DNA of 64,000 nt from an uncultured Anaerococcus sp. (GTDB lineage: Bacteria > Bacillota > Clostridia > Tissierellales > Peptoniphilaceae), in the NCBI RefSeq assembly GCF_943912825.1, contig NZ_CALTUX010000004.1, forward strand, positions 8,409-72,408, in the 5' to 3' direction. Positions 17,491 to 26,327 of this stretch are shown here, in pieces. The position numbers and the translations under genes were made by a program. The notes beneath the pieces were generated by a model. That model was not told the origin of the DNA. It searched no databases and saw only the letters and a list, made by a program, of their open reading frames with translations. Position 1 is the stretch's first letter; every line of letters begins with the position of its first letter.

Positions 17491-18784
17491 CTAAACCTTC
17501 TACAAATTTATTGACTGAAAATTCATAGACGGCTCTTTTTGGGTCTTCCTTGTATATTTTGGCAAAGATATCCCTTGGGACGATGCCAAAGTCTAGGAGG
17601 GCTTCAAGCTCATCTAAGAACCTATTTTCAAACTCACTTAGGACTGGCCTTACGAGATCGATGATATCTAGGACGTGTTGGTAGAGCTCTACATTTTCAT
17701 AAAGAGCGAAAATCCCCATCCTAGCTGCGTTATATTTAAGCTTAGTAGCCATGTCATAGTCCATTTCGTTAAAGATGTCATAGACCTTGTCAAAAATTTC
17801 CTCATTAAAGAAGACACCCTTAATTAGGGCTAGGCCTGCCATATTATAAGGGAAAGGCACCTCATCTGCCATCCTTATTTCTATATATTTCTTGGCCCTA
17901 ACATCTGGAAATACGATGGAAAGGGCGTGGTCTACAAGGGCATCGGCATTGTCTTCTGTCATGAGATCTTCAAGGGTTTTTCTACCAACATAGACATCTT
18001 CTCCATCCTTATTTATAAAAATCATTGGAGTTTCAAGGATTCTTTCGGCATAAGTTTTATAAGATAGGTCAGGATCAAAGGAGAAATCATATAGGCCGGT
18101 TCTCATCCTGTCTGTATTATCCCAAATTGTCTGTCTGAGGTTTCTTTCGTAATAGATTTCTCCCTCAAAAATATAGGAATTGTCAAAGACTGAATAAATA
18201 AATGGCGAAAGGGCTGAGGCTAGGAAATATTTCCTCCTAAAGTCCTCCTCATCCTTATAATCAACAGCAAACTGCATGGAGGATGTTCCCTTCATCATAT
18301 TGTGGGCCATATCGCCACCAAAATCAGCAAAATATTTATACATATAATCGTAGCGAGCCTTTGGAATGACCTTGATATCGTCAATCTTAGTCCTTGGGTG
18401 GTAGCCAAGGGTCACAAGTAATTGACCCCTTTTTTCAAAAACTGGGACAATCTTTCTCATATTTTCCTCATAGAGCCTATAAAGGTCTTCTACAGAGGCC
18501 TTGGCAGAAATGGCAAGCTCAAATTGGCCTGCAGGCTCGATAGAAATATCCACCCCATGGCCCCTTAGGGCAAGGCCAGAGTCATCAAGGGCCTCATAGC
18601 CAAGATTTTTTAAGTCTTTAAGACTAGCTCCCACGCCATTTTCCCCATAATAGGAAATAGACTCCAAAGTGTCCTTATCCACAACAAAATGTTCAACTTC
18701 AAAACCCAACCTAAAATCAGCAGGATCCTTCTCACCGCTTCTTAGGTAGGCAACAATTTTTTCTAATTTTTCTTCTCTATTCAT
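17483..18784 (-). CDS. gshA: Glutamate-cysteine ligase, plant-type (GCS2)
   Basis: A 433-residue GCS2-family enzyme that joins glutamate and cysteine to gamma-glutamylcysteine. Recognisable motifs shared with plant/alphaproteobacterial GSH1 are IEPAGQFELA, IPKARYDYMYKYF, GTSSMQFAVDY and IWDNTDRMRTG. It is upstream of and overlaps radA. No gshB or fused ATP-grasp domain is present, so the product may be gamma-glutamylcysteine itself unless a gshB is elsewhere. A minus-strand TATAAT lies at 18808-18813 as part of a possible promoter. Confidence 0.82.
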   Translation of the reverse strand: MNREEKLEKIVAYLRSGEKDPADFRLGFEVEHFVVDKDTLESISYYGENGVGASLKDLKNLGYEALDDSGLALRGHGVDISIEPAGQFELAISAKASVEDLYRLYEENMRKIVPVFEKRGQLLVTLGYHPRTKIDDIKVIPKARYDYMYKYFADFGGDMAHNMMKGTSSMQFAVDYKDEEDFRRKYFLASALSPFIYSVFDNSYIFEGEIYYERNLRQTIWDNTDRMRTGLYDFSFDPDLSYKTYAERILETPMIFINKDGEDVYVGRKTLEDLMTEDNADALVDHALSIVFPDVRAKKYIEIRMADEVPFPYNMAGLALIKGVFFNEEIFDKVYDIFNEMDYDMATKLKYNAARMGIFALYENVELYQHVLDIIDLVRPVLSEFENRFLDELEALLDFGIVPRDIFAKIYKEDPKRAVYEFSVNKFVEGLDG

Positions 18785-18914
18785 AATTACCTCAAATCTA
18801 TAATCATATTATACGATTATTAAAATTTAATACATTTATAAATTTATTTAAAAGAAAATTTTATAGAAATAAATTTTGACGTATATTAATCCTATAAGAA
18901 ATTAGGAGGAAAAA

Positions 18915-20396
18915 ATGTCTTGTACAACAATATTAGTAGGTAAAAATGCCTCATACGACGGATCAACCTTAGTAGCTAGAAATGAAGATTCAGGCAGCGG
19001 AGAGTATTGTCCAAAAAAATTCATAAAAGTTGACAAGAAAGACCAGCCAACTTTATATAAATCAGTCATATCCCATGTAGAGATAAGCTTACCAGACAAT
19101 CCCATGTCCTACACAGCCATGCCAAATGCGGTAGATAATGAAGGAATCTGGGCAGCCTGTGGAGTCAATGAGAAAAACGTCTCAATGACAGCCACAGAAA
19201 CCCTCACAAGTAACGAAAGGGTCCTAGGAGCAGACCCTCTTGTAGTCTACAAAAAGGCAGAAGATGGTAAGGAGGAGATAATCGGAGGAATCGGTGAAGA
19301 AGACATAGTCACCATCACCCTTCCCTATATAAATTCAGCTCGTGAAGGAGTCCTAAGACTAGGAAGTCTATTAGAAGAATACGGCACCTACGAAATGAAC
19401 GGCATAGCCTTCCAAGATGAAGGCGAAATCTGGTGGCTAGAAACCATAGGTGGCCACCACTGGATAGCCAAAAAAGTCCCAGATGATTCCTATGTAATCA
19501 TGCCAAACCAACTAGGCATCGACTCATTCGACCTAGAAGATGCTTATGGAAAAGGCGAAAACCACCTTTGCTCTAAAGATTTAAAAGATTTTATAAGAGA
19601 TAATTTTCTAGACCTATCCCTAGATGGAAAGCTTAATCCAAGAGATGCCTTCGGTAGCCATTCAGATGCAGACCACGTCTACAACACACCAAGAGCCTGG
19701 ATTCTTCAAAGATTCTTCAATCCAAGATCTAACATCTGGGATGGGGAAAATGCAGACATAAGGCCAGATGACAATGATATTCCATGGGCAAGAGTCCCTG
19801 AGAGGAAAATCACACCAGAAGATATAAAATACGCCCTCTCCCACCACTACCAAGGCACAAAATACGACCCATATGGCAAATACGCCAACAAAAAGGGAGC
19901 CTTCAGGCCAATAGGCATCAACAGAAACAACTTCCTAGGCCTAGTCCAAATAAGACCATACATGCCAGAAGGCGTAAAATCCCTAGAATGGTTAGCCCTA
20001 GGCTCAAATGTCTACAACGCCATGGTCCCATTTTATCCAAATGTAGACGACACCCCAGCCTACCTAAGGGATACCACAGGAGATGTAACAACAGAAGACT
20101 TCTACTGGACCAACCGCCTAATAGCAGCCCTAGCCGACCCCCACTACGCAGATACAGCAAACCTCATCGAACGCTACCAAGAAGAAATGGGCGCCATGGG
20201 CTGGGAAATAGTCCACAAATACGATAAAAAAGTAAAAGAAGAAAAGCTAGAGGGAAAGGCCTTAAAAGAAGAATTAGAAAAGGCCAACCAAGAAATAGCA
20301 GCAAATCTTAAAAAAGCAAGCCTAAAACTTTTAGACAAGGTCTTATACGAGGCAAGTAATAAAATGAAAAATTCCTTTGCTAGAAGTGATGCTTAG
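18915..20396 (+). CDS. Dipeptidase, peptidase family C69
   Basis: The 493-residue protein begins MSCTTILVGKNASYDGSTLVARNEDSG, the signature of C69 (PepD/PepDA) dipeptidases in which Cys3 is the N-terminal nucleophile. The long body matches the usual 470-500 residues. The last 50 residues are charged and helical. No signal peptide, so it probably hydrolyses dipeptides in the cytoplasm, in line with an amino-acid-fermenting anaerobe. Ribosome site AGGAGG and a strong terminator define a monocistronic unit. Codon choice shifts toward C-ending codons compared with neighbours. Confidence 0.92.
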   Translation: MSCTTILVGKNASYDGSTLVARNEDSGSGEYCPKKFIKVDKKDQPTLYKSVISHVEISLPDNPMSYTAMPNAVDNEGIWAACGVNEKNVSMTATETLTSNERVLGADPLVVYKKAEDGKEEIIGGIGEEDIVTITLPYINSAREGVLRLGSLLEEYGTYEMNGIAFQDEGEIWWLETIGGHHWIAKKVPDDSYVIMPNQLGIDSFDLEDAYGKGENHLCSKDLKDFIRDNFLDLSLDGKLNPRDAFGSHSDADHVYNTPRAWILQRFFNPRSNIWDGENADIRPDDNDIPWARVPERKITPEDIKYALSHHYQGTKYDPYGKYANKKGAFRPIGINRNNFLGLVQIRPYMPEGVKSLEWLALGSNVYNAMVPFYPNVDDTPAYLRDTTGDVTTEDFYWTNRLIAALADPHYADTANLIERYQEEMGAMGWEIVHKYDKKVKEEKLEGKALKEELEKANQEIAANLKKASLKLLDKVLYEASNKMKNSFARSDA

Positions 20397-20420
20397 AACT
20401 TATTTTCAATAAGATTATTA

Positions 20421-20449
20421 GAGGGAGAGCCCGGGGCTCTCTCCTTTCC
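20421..20449 (+). terminator. Terminator after the dipeptidase gene
   Basis: GAGGGAGAG...CTCTCTCC hairpin with GC core, followed by TTTCCTTT, 25 bases after the stop codon. Confidence 0.75.
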
Positions 20450-20462
20450 TTTATAAAATGAT

Positions 20463-20947
20463 TTTTTAGGGGCATCCCCTAAAAATCCCCTTTTTTATTA
20501 TCCAAGATAATAATATTATTGTTTTATTATCCAAGGTAATATTATTATTAACTGTTACTCTTCGTTATTTTATCACTAAATAAATTATATTTATATACTA
20601 TTGAATCTCCGTCTCAAGGGGGAGCCCCAAGGGACCTTCCGCATGGTCCCTCATCGGTCTCCCCCTTGTACCCCCTCCCCGTTACACCCCCAGGCGGCCC
20701 CTAAAGCGGGGAGCATGAACAGAAGCTTGCCTTCGGCAAGCCTCTCTTTGTAGATGTAAACCCTTGTATTAGCTATCCATATCCTTACTGATTTTGACAT
20801 TCCGATGCCTAAAAATCTCAATCTAGTCCAAATTCTTGTTCTGTATAAACTATACATCTCAGTAGTTACAGAAATTTAATTTAAACTCGTGCGTCAGGAG
20901 ATTTTCTTAACGGCATCTCCACTTACAAAATCTCCCGACCTTGGGAG
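20463..20947 (-). ncRNA. Candidate structured RNA, copy A of an unrecognised family
   Basis: No convincing gene lies here. On the minus strand the sequence runs from a promoter-like TTGACG-17-TACAAA (20977-20982, 20954-20959) to a terminator-like hairpin at 20463-20485 (AGGGG/CCCCT flanked by A and T runs). In between are three hairpins shared with copy B: 20722-20744, 20698-20711 and the two-tier stem 20616-20667 (outer GGGGGAG/CTCCCCC, inner GGGACC/GGTCCC). Where bases differ from copy B they change in pairs. Short sequences such as CTAGTCCAAATT and CCGTTAAGAAAATC are also kept. A 68-codon minus-strand frame at 20651-20857 exists only here and is broken by stops in copy B, so it is not counted as a gene. 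Strand and ends are inferred. Confidence 0.6.
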
Positions 20948-21042
20948 AATTATTTTGTATTCTTAGAGAATATTAACGTCAAAGTAGGTCTAAGGCTCGT
21001 TTGCCTTTGGCAAACATTGAGATAATAGGGTATAAAATACTA

Positions 21043-21490
21043 ATCTATCGGGAGATTTAAAAGCAGAAGTCACCGTTAAGAAAATCACACTGACAACCAT
21101 CCTTAAATAAAAATATTGTAACTACTAAGATGACAAGTGACTATAAAAAGCCAATTTGGACTAGATTGTGATTTTTAGGGGACTTTTGATTTTAAATCAG
21201 TAAGAACAAGGCTAGATAAATACGAAGTAATCCGTTATACTAAAGAAGATTTTTGAAAAAAATCTTCCCCTTTCGCACTCCGCTTTAGGAGCCGGGAGGG
21301 GGTGAAATGGGGAGGTTTAAGGAGGGGCATGAGGGGGCATCGGCCGCCCCCTTCGCCCCTCCTTTATACGGAGATTCAATTGTATATAAAAATAATTATC
21401 TATAAGACGAAGATACGAAGTATTCATGTTAATAATATTATCTTGGATAAAAAAAAGAGGGTCTTAGGGGGATGCCCCCTAAAACCTTCT
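21043..21490 (+). ncRNA. Candidate structured RNA, copy B of the same family
   Basis: Plus-strand mate of copy A. A promoter-like TTGGCA-18-TATAAA (21007-21012, 21031-21036) points into it, and the hairpin TTAGGGGG/CCCCCTAA (21464-21482) with a following T-rich stretch could end it. Hairpins equivalent to copy A are 21245-21267, 21278-21291 and 21321-21362. In the first, both copies are 23 nt with a GAA loop, but about half the base pairs are exchanged (GC for AT). In the second, CTCC/GGAG replaces CCCC/GGGG around the same GCTTTA loop. In the third, GGAGGGGC/GCCCCTCC replaces GGGGGAG/CTCCCCC. All possible reading frames are short and not shared with copy A. Confidence 0.6.
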
Positions 21491-21506
21491 TTTAAAAATT
21501 GATTAT

Positions 21507-22190
21507 TTATTCATATTTAGCCAACAAGTTATTTGCTTGTTTTATTAATTTTTCTTGTTTGACCATTAATTGATCAAGCTCTGCCCTTACTGATTTTATT
21601 GTTTCTGGTGTGAATTTGATTAGTAAGTGGCAAGCGTTTAAGGTTACTTCTGCTTGTTTTTTGGCTGCCCTTAGGCCTGCTATGGCTTTTTTGTTTGCTT
21701 CTGACTTATCTTTATTTTCTGGCTTTTTATTTTCATCCTTTTTTGGAGCTTCTTTTTCAGGTTTTGCTTGTGTTTGGTCTAGCTCTCTCATCCTGATTTC
21801 TATTCTATCGTCATTTCTATAACCTACAAGAGGTACATCAAATTCACCTTCTGCTACAAATGGCGCTCCTGGTTCATCCGTTTCTTTTAGCTTGAAGGTT
21901 ACTCTTTCGCCTCTCTTATATGTTGCTTTATTTGTTATTTTACCGCCCCAAAATTTATTTGGAACTCCATTGATATAGACATACTCTGCTTTATAATAGT
22001 CGTTGTATTCTTTAGATTTACCTACTTTTCTTAAAAGTGTAAATGATAGGTCTATTGTATCATTTTTTGTAGCTTGTTCTTCTTTTGCATAAGCTACATT
22101 GCTATCTAAATTTGCACCTAAGCCAAATCCTAGGGCGCTTATTGATAGGCCTAGGGCCATAGTCATCATTATTTTCTTTGATTTTTTCAT
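21507..22190 (-). CDS. Secreted protein of unknown function
   Basis: A 227-residue protein with a signal peptide (residues 1-35, likely cut after AYA), a domain of about 110 residues rich in beta-type sequence (NGVPNKFWGGKITNKATYKRGERVTF), a Lys/Glu/Pro-rich linker (about 143-165) and a C-terminal helical segment likely to form a bundle or coiled coil. I do not recognise the family. No membrane anchor or LPXTG is present, so it may be released or bound by charge. It stands alone, facing the end of RNA copy B with only about 15 bases between them. Confidence 0.7.
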   Translation of the reverse strand: MKKSKKIMMTMALGLSISALGFGLGANLDSNVAYAKEEQATKNDTIDLSFTLLRKVGKSKEYNDYYKAEYVYINGVPNKFWGGKITNKATYKRGERVTFKLKETDEPGAPFVAEGEFDVPLVGYRNDDRIEIRMRELDQTQAKPEKEAPKKDENKKPENKDKSEANKKAIAGLRAAKKQAEVTLNACHLLIKFTPETIKSVRAELDQLMVKQEKLIKQANNLLAKYE

Positions 22191-22275
22191 TTTTTCCTCC
22201 CCTTTTCTTCTTATTTATACATTTTATCTTTTAGCTTGTAAGTTTCAAGTTATTTAGCTTGTTTGCTTTCTTTGA

Positions 22276-22315
22276 TAAAAATATTACCGAGATTTGTATC
22301 CCGGTAATATTTTTT
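22276..22315 (-). terminator. Terminator after the maltodextrin ABC operon
   Basis: Perfect 10-bp stem AATATTACCG/CGGTAATATT with T runs on both sides, so it may work in both directions; it directly follows the stop of the ATPase gene. Confidence 0.85.
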
Positions 22316-23401
22316 CTAGTTTATTCTTTCTGTTGTTTCACCATCGAAGAAGTGTAGGGCTTCTGGATCTAGGGCGAATTTGGTGTTATCGCCTATGTTG
22401 TATTCTAGGTGGCCTGGTTGACTTATTACTAGGTCTGTTCCATCTGCCATCTTTGAATAGATTATTTGTTCTTTTCCTAGCATTTCTATTACTTCGATGT
22501 TAGATTCTACTGTGTTGTAGTCTCTGTCTTCTGCTATAAATCTCTCGCTTCTGATACCGAGGTAGACTTTTTTGCCTTCGTAGTTTTTAAGGACTGCTGC
22601 GTCTTTGTCGTTGGCTTTTATTTTCATTTGGCCAGAGTTATTGACGAACATTCCATTTTCTACTTTTCCTTCTATGATGTTCATGGTTGGTGATCCGATG
22701 AAGCCTGCTACGAAGAGGTTTTGTGGTCTTTCGTAGAATTCTACTGGAGCTCCTACTTGTTGGATAATGCCCTTATCTAGAAGGACGATTTTTGTGGCCA
22801 TGGTCATGGCTTCTGTTTGGTCGTGAGTTACATAGACACTGGTTGTATCTAGTTGATTGTGGATTCTTACTATTTCTACCCTCATGTGCTCTCTTAGTTT
22901 GGCATCAAGGTTTGATAGTGGCTCATCCATTAGGAATACTGATGGTTTCCTTACTATAGCACGGCCTAGGGCTACCCTTTGTCTTTGACCACCTGAGATA
23001 TCGCTTGGTCTTGAGTAGAGGTAGTCTTTTAGCTGTAGGATTTCTGCAGCTTCTTGGACTCTCTTGTCGATTACTTCTTTTCTCTCATTTTTCATTTTTA
23101 ATGAGAAGGCCATGTTATCATATACTGTCATATGTGGGTAAAGAGCGTAGGATTGGAATACCATGGCTATGTCCCTATCTTTTGGCTCTACTGTGTTCAT
23201 TATCTTATCGTTGAATGATAGGGTTCCTTCTGTTATTGAGTTTAGTCCTGCTATCATTCTGATTAAGGTTGATTTACCACAACCTGAAGGACCTAGGATT
23301 ACACAAAAGTCCTTATCGTCTATTTCAAGATTTATATTTCTGATGGTAAATTTATCTCTACCTTCGTATTTTTTTCCTAAATTATCTAATGTTACGCGCA
23401 T
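22316..23401 (-). CDS. Sugar ABC transporter ATPase, MsmK/MalK type (copy 2)
   Basis: A 361-residue ATPase with Walker A GPSGCGKST, signature ISGGQRQRVALGRA, Walker B VFLMDEPLSNLD, YVTHDQTEAM and a C-terminal TOBE region. It is the last gene of the operon binding protein-small membrane protein-MalF-MalG-ATPase, 9 bases after malG. It supplies energy to this maltodextrin-type importer. Confidence 0.92.
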   Translation of the reverse strand: MRVTLDNLGKKYEGRDKFTIRNINLEIDDKDFCVILGPSGCGKSTLIRMIAGLNSITEGTLSFNDKIMNTVEPKDRDIAMVFQSYALYPHMTVYDNMAFSLKMKNERKEVIDKRVQEAAEILQLKDYLYSRPSDISGGQRQRVALGRAIVRKPSVFLMDEPLSNLDAKLREHMRVEIVRIHNQLDTTSVYVTHDQTEAMTMATKIVLLDKGIIQQVGAPVEFYERPQNLFVAGFIGSPTMNIIEGKVENGMFVNNSGQMKIKANDKDAAVLKNYEGKKVYLGIRSERFIAEDRDYNTVESNIEVIEMLGKEQIIYSKMADGTDLVISQPGHLEYNIGDNTKFALDPEALHFFDGETTERIN

Positions 23402-23410
23402 TTTTCTCTC

Positions 23411-24304
23411 CTATCCCTTAACTGCACCTGATGACAATCCACCTACTAGCTCATCTTGTAAGAACAAGAACAAGAGCATGACTGGTATGGCTGATAAGAA
23501 TCCACCTGCTGCGAAGGCTGGCTGATTCATGTTTCTCATATCGCTTATTAGTGTAAATAAGCCTGTTGCCAAGGTGTAGTCAGCTGGATTTGTTAGAAGT
23601 ATCTTTGGCATCATGTAATCTAGGAATGGTCCTATGAAACATTGAAGGGCTATGATTGCAAGCATTGGTCTTGCTAGTGGCATGATTATTAGCCTATAGA
23701 CCTGGAAGTTTGAACAACCATCTATCCTTGCTGCTTCGTCTAGCTCAGGGGATATTGAGTCTAGGTAGCCCTTTAGGATAAAGGTGTTACCTGCTATTGC
23801 TCCACCTGAATAGATTAATATCAGCATCATTGAGCGGGAGAATACTGGCACTATACCTGATATGATTGTGTGGATGGCATAGAAGGCAGTAATTCCTGCA
23901 AAGGCTGGGATTATTTGTACGAGCATGATTGTGATTAATGATGCTTTCTTACCCTTAAATCTGAATCTTGAGTAGGCATAGCCTGTAAAGGATACAAAGA
24001 TTAGGGTTAAGGCTGTTGTTGCTGTTGCTATCTTTAGTGTATTTACTACCCATCTGACAAATTGAGTTTTTTGGAATAAAAACTTAAAGTTGTCAAGTGA
24101 GAATACGAACTTACTAGTCATAGATATATATTGGCCTTGGTTGCCGTTAAATGATGAAATTACCATTATTGCAAGGGGTACAAGAATGATGGCCGCCCAT
24201 ATAAATAAGACTAAATATGATATACCTAAGGCTAGCTTACCTGCAGCTGATAAGGGCTGGAGGTCAGATAAATATAGGTCTTTGTTTTTATTTTTCTTTG
24301 CCAT
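23411..24304 (-). CDS. Maltodextrin-type ABC permease, MalG family
   Basis: A 297-residue CUT1 permease with six predicted spans and EAA motif EAARIDGCSNFQVYRLIIMP. The C-terminal VGGLSSGAVKG is typical of MalG/GanQ subunits. It begins one base from the end of the MalF-type gene, so the two are tightly coupled. The first 25 residues are basic and cytoplasmic. Confidence 0.88.
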   Translation of the reverse strand: MAKKNKNKDLYLSDLQPLSAAGKLALGISYLVLFIWAAIILVPLAIMVISSFNGNQGQYISMTSKFVFSLDNFKFLFQKTQFVRWVVNTLKIATATTALTLIFVSFTGYAYSRFRFKGKKASLITIMLVQIIPAFAGITAFYAIHTIISGIVPVFSRSMMLILIYSGGAIAGNTFILKGYLDSISPELDEAARIDGCSNFQVYRLIIMPLARPMLAIIALQCFIGPFLDYMMPKILLTNPADYTLATGLFTLISDMRNMNQPAFAAGGFLSAIPVMLLFLFLQDELVGGLSSGAVKG

Positions 24305-24305
24305 A

Positions 24306-26321
24306 TTAATACTCCTTAAAGGCTGATGATTTCATGTAACCTATGAAGGAAATAACTATAAGTAAGATTGAAATAAATACAGTTATGGCAGCACCTATAG
24401 CTTGGTACTGACTATTCATAGTTAAGTTATAAATGTATGAAATCAAAATATCACTTGATCCCGCTAAGTTACCATAAACCTGTGGATTGAAAGGTCCACC
24501 GCCGTTAAATAGGTAAATTATTGAGAAGTTGTTGAAGTTAAATGTATATTGGTTAATTAGCATTGGCGCTATTTGGAAGAGTACAAGTGGAATTGTAATC
24601 TTGGCTGTAGCTTGCCAACCTGTTGCTCCATCTATACTTGCAGCTTCGTAGAGGTCTTTTGGAATGGCTTGTAATACTCCTGTTGTGAGTAGGAAGATGT
24701 AGGAATGACCCAACCATCCTTGGAGGAGTATGAGGGCAGTTCTAGTTTGAACTGTGTTATTTTTGATATCTAAGCTTACATTAAAGACCGAGTTTATCGC
24801 CTCTGTTATTACACCACCACGACTTGTCATGATTGAGAAGAACATGATTGTGATAAAGGCTGGTATTGCCCATGGCAATAGGTAAACTGTTCTAAATACC
24901 TTCTTAGCCTTGATTCTTTCGTTATTTACCATTAGGGCAAAGACAAAGCCTAGGACTATTGCTAGAGTTGATGCACCTAGGGTCCAAATTATTGTCCAAG
25001 CAAAGATATGCCAGAAGGCCTTTCCTGCTATACCTTGACCCTTTGCTATGGTTAGGTAGTTGTTTAGTCCTATCCATTCAAATTTGTTTTGGTGTTGTGG
25101 GTCCATGTTGGTAAAGGAAATTAGGATGGCTGTTATGATTGGCACCATTACTATAAATATTATTACTAGTAGGGCTGGTGTTGAAATCAAATATGGGAAG
25201 CCATCTGTTCTCATCATCTTCTTTGTTTCAAAAAATGAGTTTGGTCTGATACCCTTAAGCTGGTCTTTTTCTGTCTTGTGGGCATCTTTAAAAGAAAATA
25301 CGTATATTGCCATAGCAAGTACTACAAATACTATAGCAAGTACACCCTCAATCATAAAGATGATTGACCTATCTAGTCTCTTGCCGCCTTGGGCTAAAGA
25401 TACTAGACCTGCTATACCTTGACCTTGGTAGTTACCGAAGCCTAGGGCATATGGTAGGGCTATTAGATAGATAAATAGGGCTCCAAGGAAAAACATTATT
25501 GCCTTTTGCCATTGGCCGTTTAATAATTGGCCAAGCCCTGGAATAGGTGCTGATAGTATGGACTTAATTGCACTTTGGTTTTCTACTTCGACTGGTGTCC
25601 TACGTCTGATGTCAGACCTATCTTCTTCCAAAATCTTCATTGAGTGCTTGTAATCTTGTTTAATCTTGTAATTTAGAGAATCTATTTCTTCTTTGATAGA
25701 TTTTTCTGGATTTCTGTAGTCAATTTTTAGATTTTGGTCTTTGAATTTTTGTTTTAATTGTTCTTTGGTTGCCTTATAGGCTTTCTTTGAGATCAGACCT
25801 TCTTTGAAAGATTTTTCTAAATCTTTTAGGTCTTTGTCATATTTTTCCTTAAGGGTAGCTCTATCTTCTTCGATTAATTTAGCTTCAGCCTTGATATTCT
25901 CATCTGTTAGGTTCTTTAATCTTTCCTTAGCATTTGCTAGTTGGTCCTTTAGGTATGAATCGTGTTTGATTATCTCTGGAATAGAAACAAGGTCTAGTTC
26001 ATTTAATTTGTAATCAAGAAGTGAGTCATAAGAAAGTTCCTTATTTGCCTCATAGAAGTCTTTCATCTTACTAGCAATCTGACTTTTTTGATGAAGTTGA
26101 TTTAGGTATTTCTCCCCATGAGAACTATTATCTTTGACTGCTTCTTTGATAGCTTGATCTAAGAGTTTTTTCTTCTCTTCTTTATATTCCTTAACTTTTT
26201 TATTATAAGGGTGGTCAGCCTTTGAGTACTTATTATTGCCTTCGATTTGATCAATTATATATTGATTCTTTCTTGGATAAGTCTGGCCCCTCCTATCATA
26301 AAGGTTTTTTTCATAAGTCAT
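24306..26321 (-). CDS. MalF-type ABC permease with long charged N-terminal extension
   Basis: At 671 residues this is far longer than a usual 290-500-residue MalF. Residues 1 to about 255 are highly charged and predicted coiled coil (for example KLIEEDRATLKEKYDKDLKD). At about 258-345 comes a hydrophobic unit with PGLGQLLNGQWQKAIMF, like the TM2/DUF5683-type motif seen at the N-terminus of some Firmicute MalF proteins. From about 375 on is the standard permease with EAASIDGATGWQATAKITIP. The MalG and ATPase genes follow. The extension is in the cytoplasm by topology and could bind regulators or the cell-division/wall machinery; its role is unknown. Confidence 0.85.
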   Translation of the reverse strand: MTYEKNLYDRRGQTYPRKNQYIIDQIEGNNKYSKADHPYNKKVKEYKEEKKKLLDQAIKEAVKDNSSHGEKYLNQLHQKSQIASKMKDFYEANKELSYDSLLDYKLNELDLVSIPEIIKHDSYLKDQLANAKERLKNLTDENIKAEAKLIEEDRATLKEKYDKDLKDLEKSFKEGLISKKAYKATKEQLKQKFKDQNLKIDYRNPEKSIKEEIDSLNYKIKQDYKHSMKILEEDRSDIRRRTPVEVENQSAIKSILSAPIPGLGQLLNGQWQKAIMFFLGALFIYLIALPYALGFGNYQGQGIAGLVSLAQGGKRLDRSIIFMIEGVLAIVFVVLAMAIYVFSFKDAHKTEKDQLKGIRPNSFFETKKMMRTDGFPYLISTPALLVIIFIVMVPIITAILISFTNMDPQHQNKFEWIGLNNYLTIAKGQGIAGKAFWHIFAWTIIWTLGASTLAIVLGFVFALMVNNERIKAKKVFRTVYLLPWAIPAFITIMFFSIMTSRGGVITEAINSVFNVSLDIKNNTVQTRTALILLQGWLGHSYIFLLTTGVLQAIPKDLYEAASIDGATGWQATAKITIPLVLFQIAPMLINQYTFNFNNFSIIYLFNGGGPFNPQVYGNLAGSSDILISYIYNLTMNSQYQAIGAAITVFISILLIVISFIGYMKSSAFKEY

Positions 26322-26327
26322 ATTCTT

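Larger units (their letters stand above)
20463..21490. repeat. 1-kb imperfect inverted repeat centred near 20993
   Basis: Matching blocks at mirrored positions include TTATCCAAGA (20498-20507 with 21441-21450), ATTGAATCTCCGT (20600-20612 with 21368-21380), CTAGTCCAAATT (20823-20834 with 21153-21164), AGTAGTTACA (20861-20870 with 21117-21126), and AAATCTCCCGA (20928-20938 with 21048-21058). The two arms are diverged copies of one element in opposite orientation, filling the gap between the dipeptidase and a secreted-protein gene. Confidence 0.85.

Noticed and set aside
20530..20545. TAATATTAC-like nonanucleotide (rolling-circle nick site) in copy A
   Set aside because: Found in only one arm within a very AT-rich stretch and without any Rep gene; best explained by chance.
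20651..20857. 68-codon minus-strand frame inside RNA copy A
   Set aside because: Its equivalent in copy B is interrupted by several stops, while hairpin pairing is conserved, so structure rather than protein is maintained.
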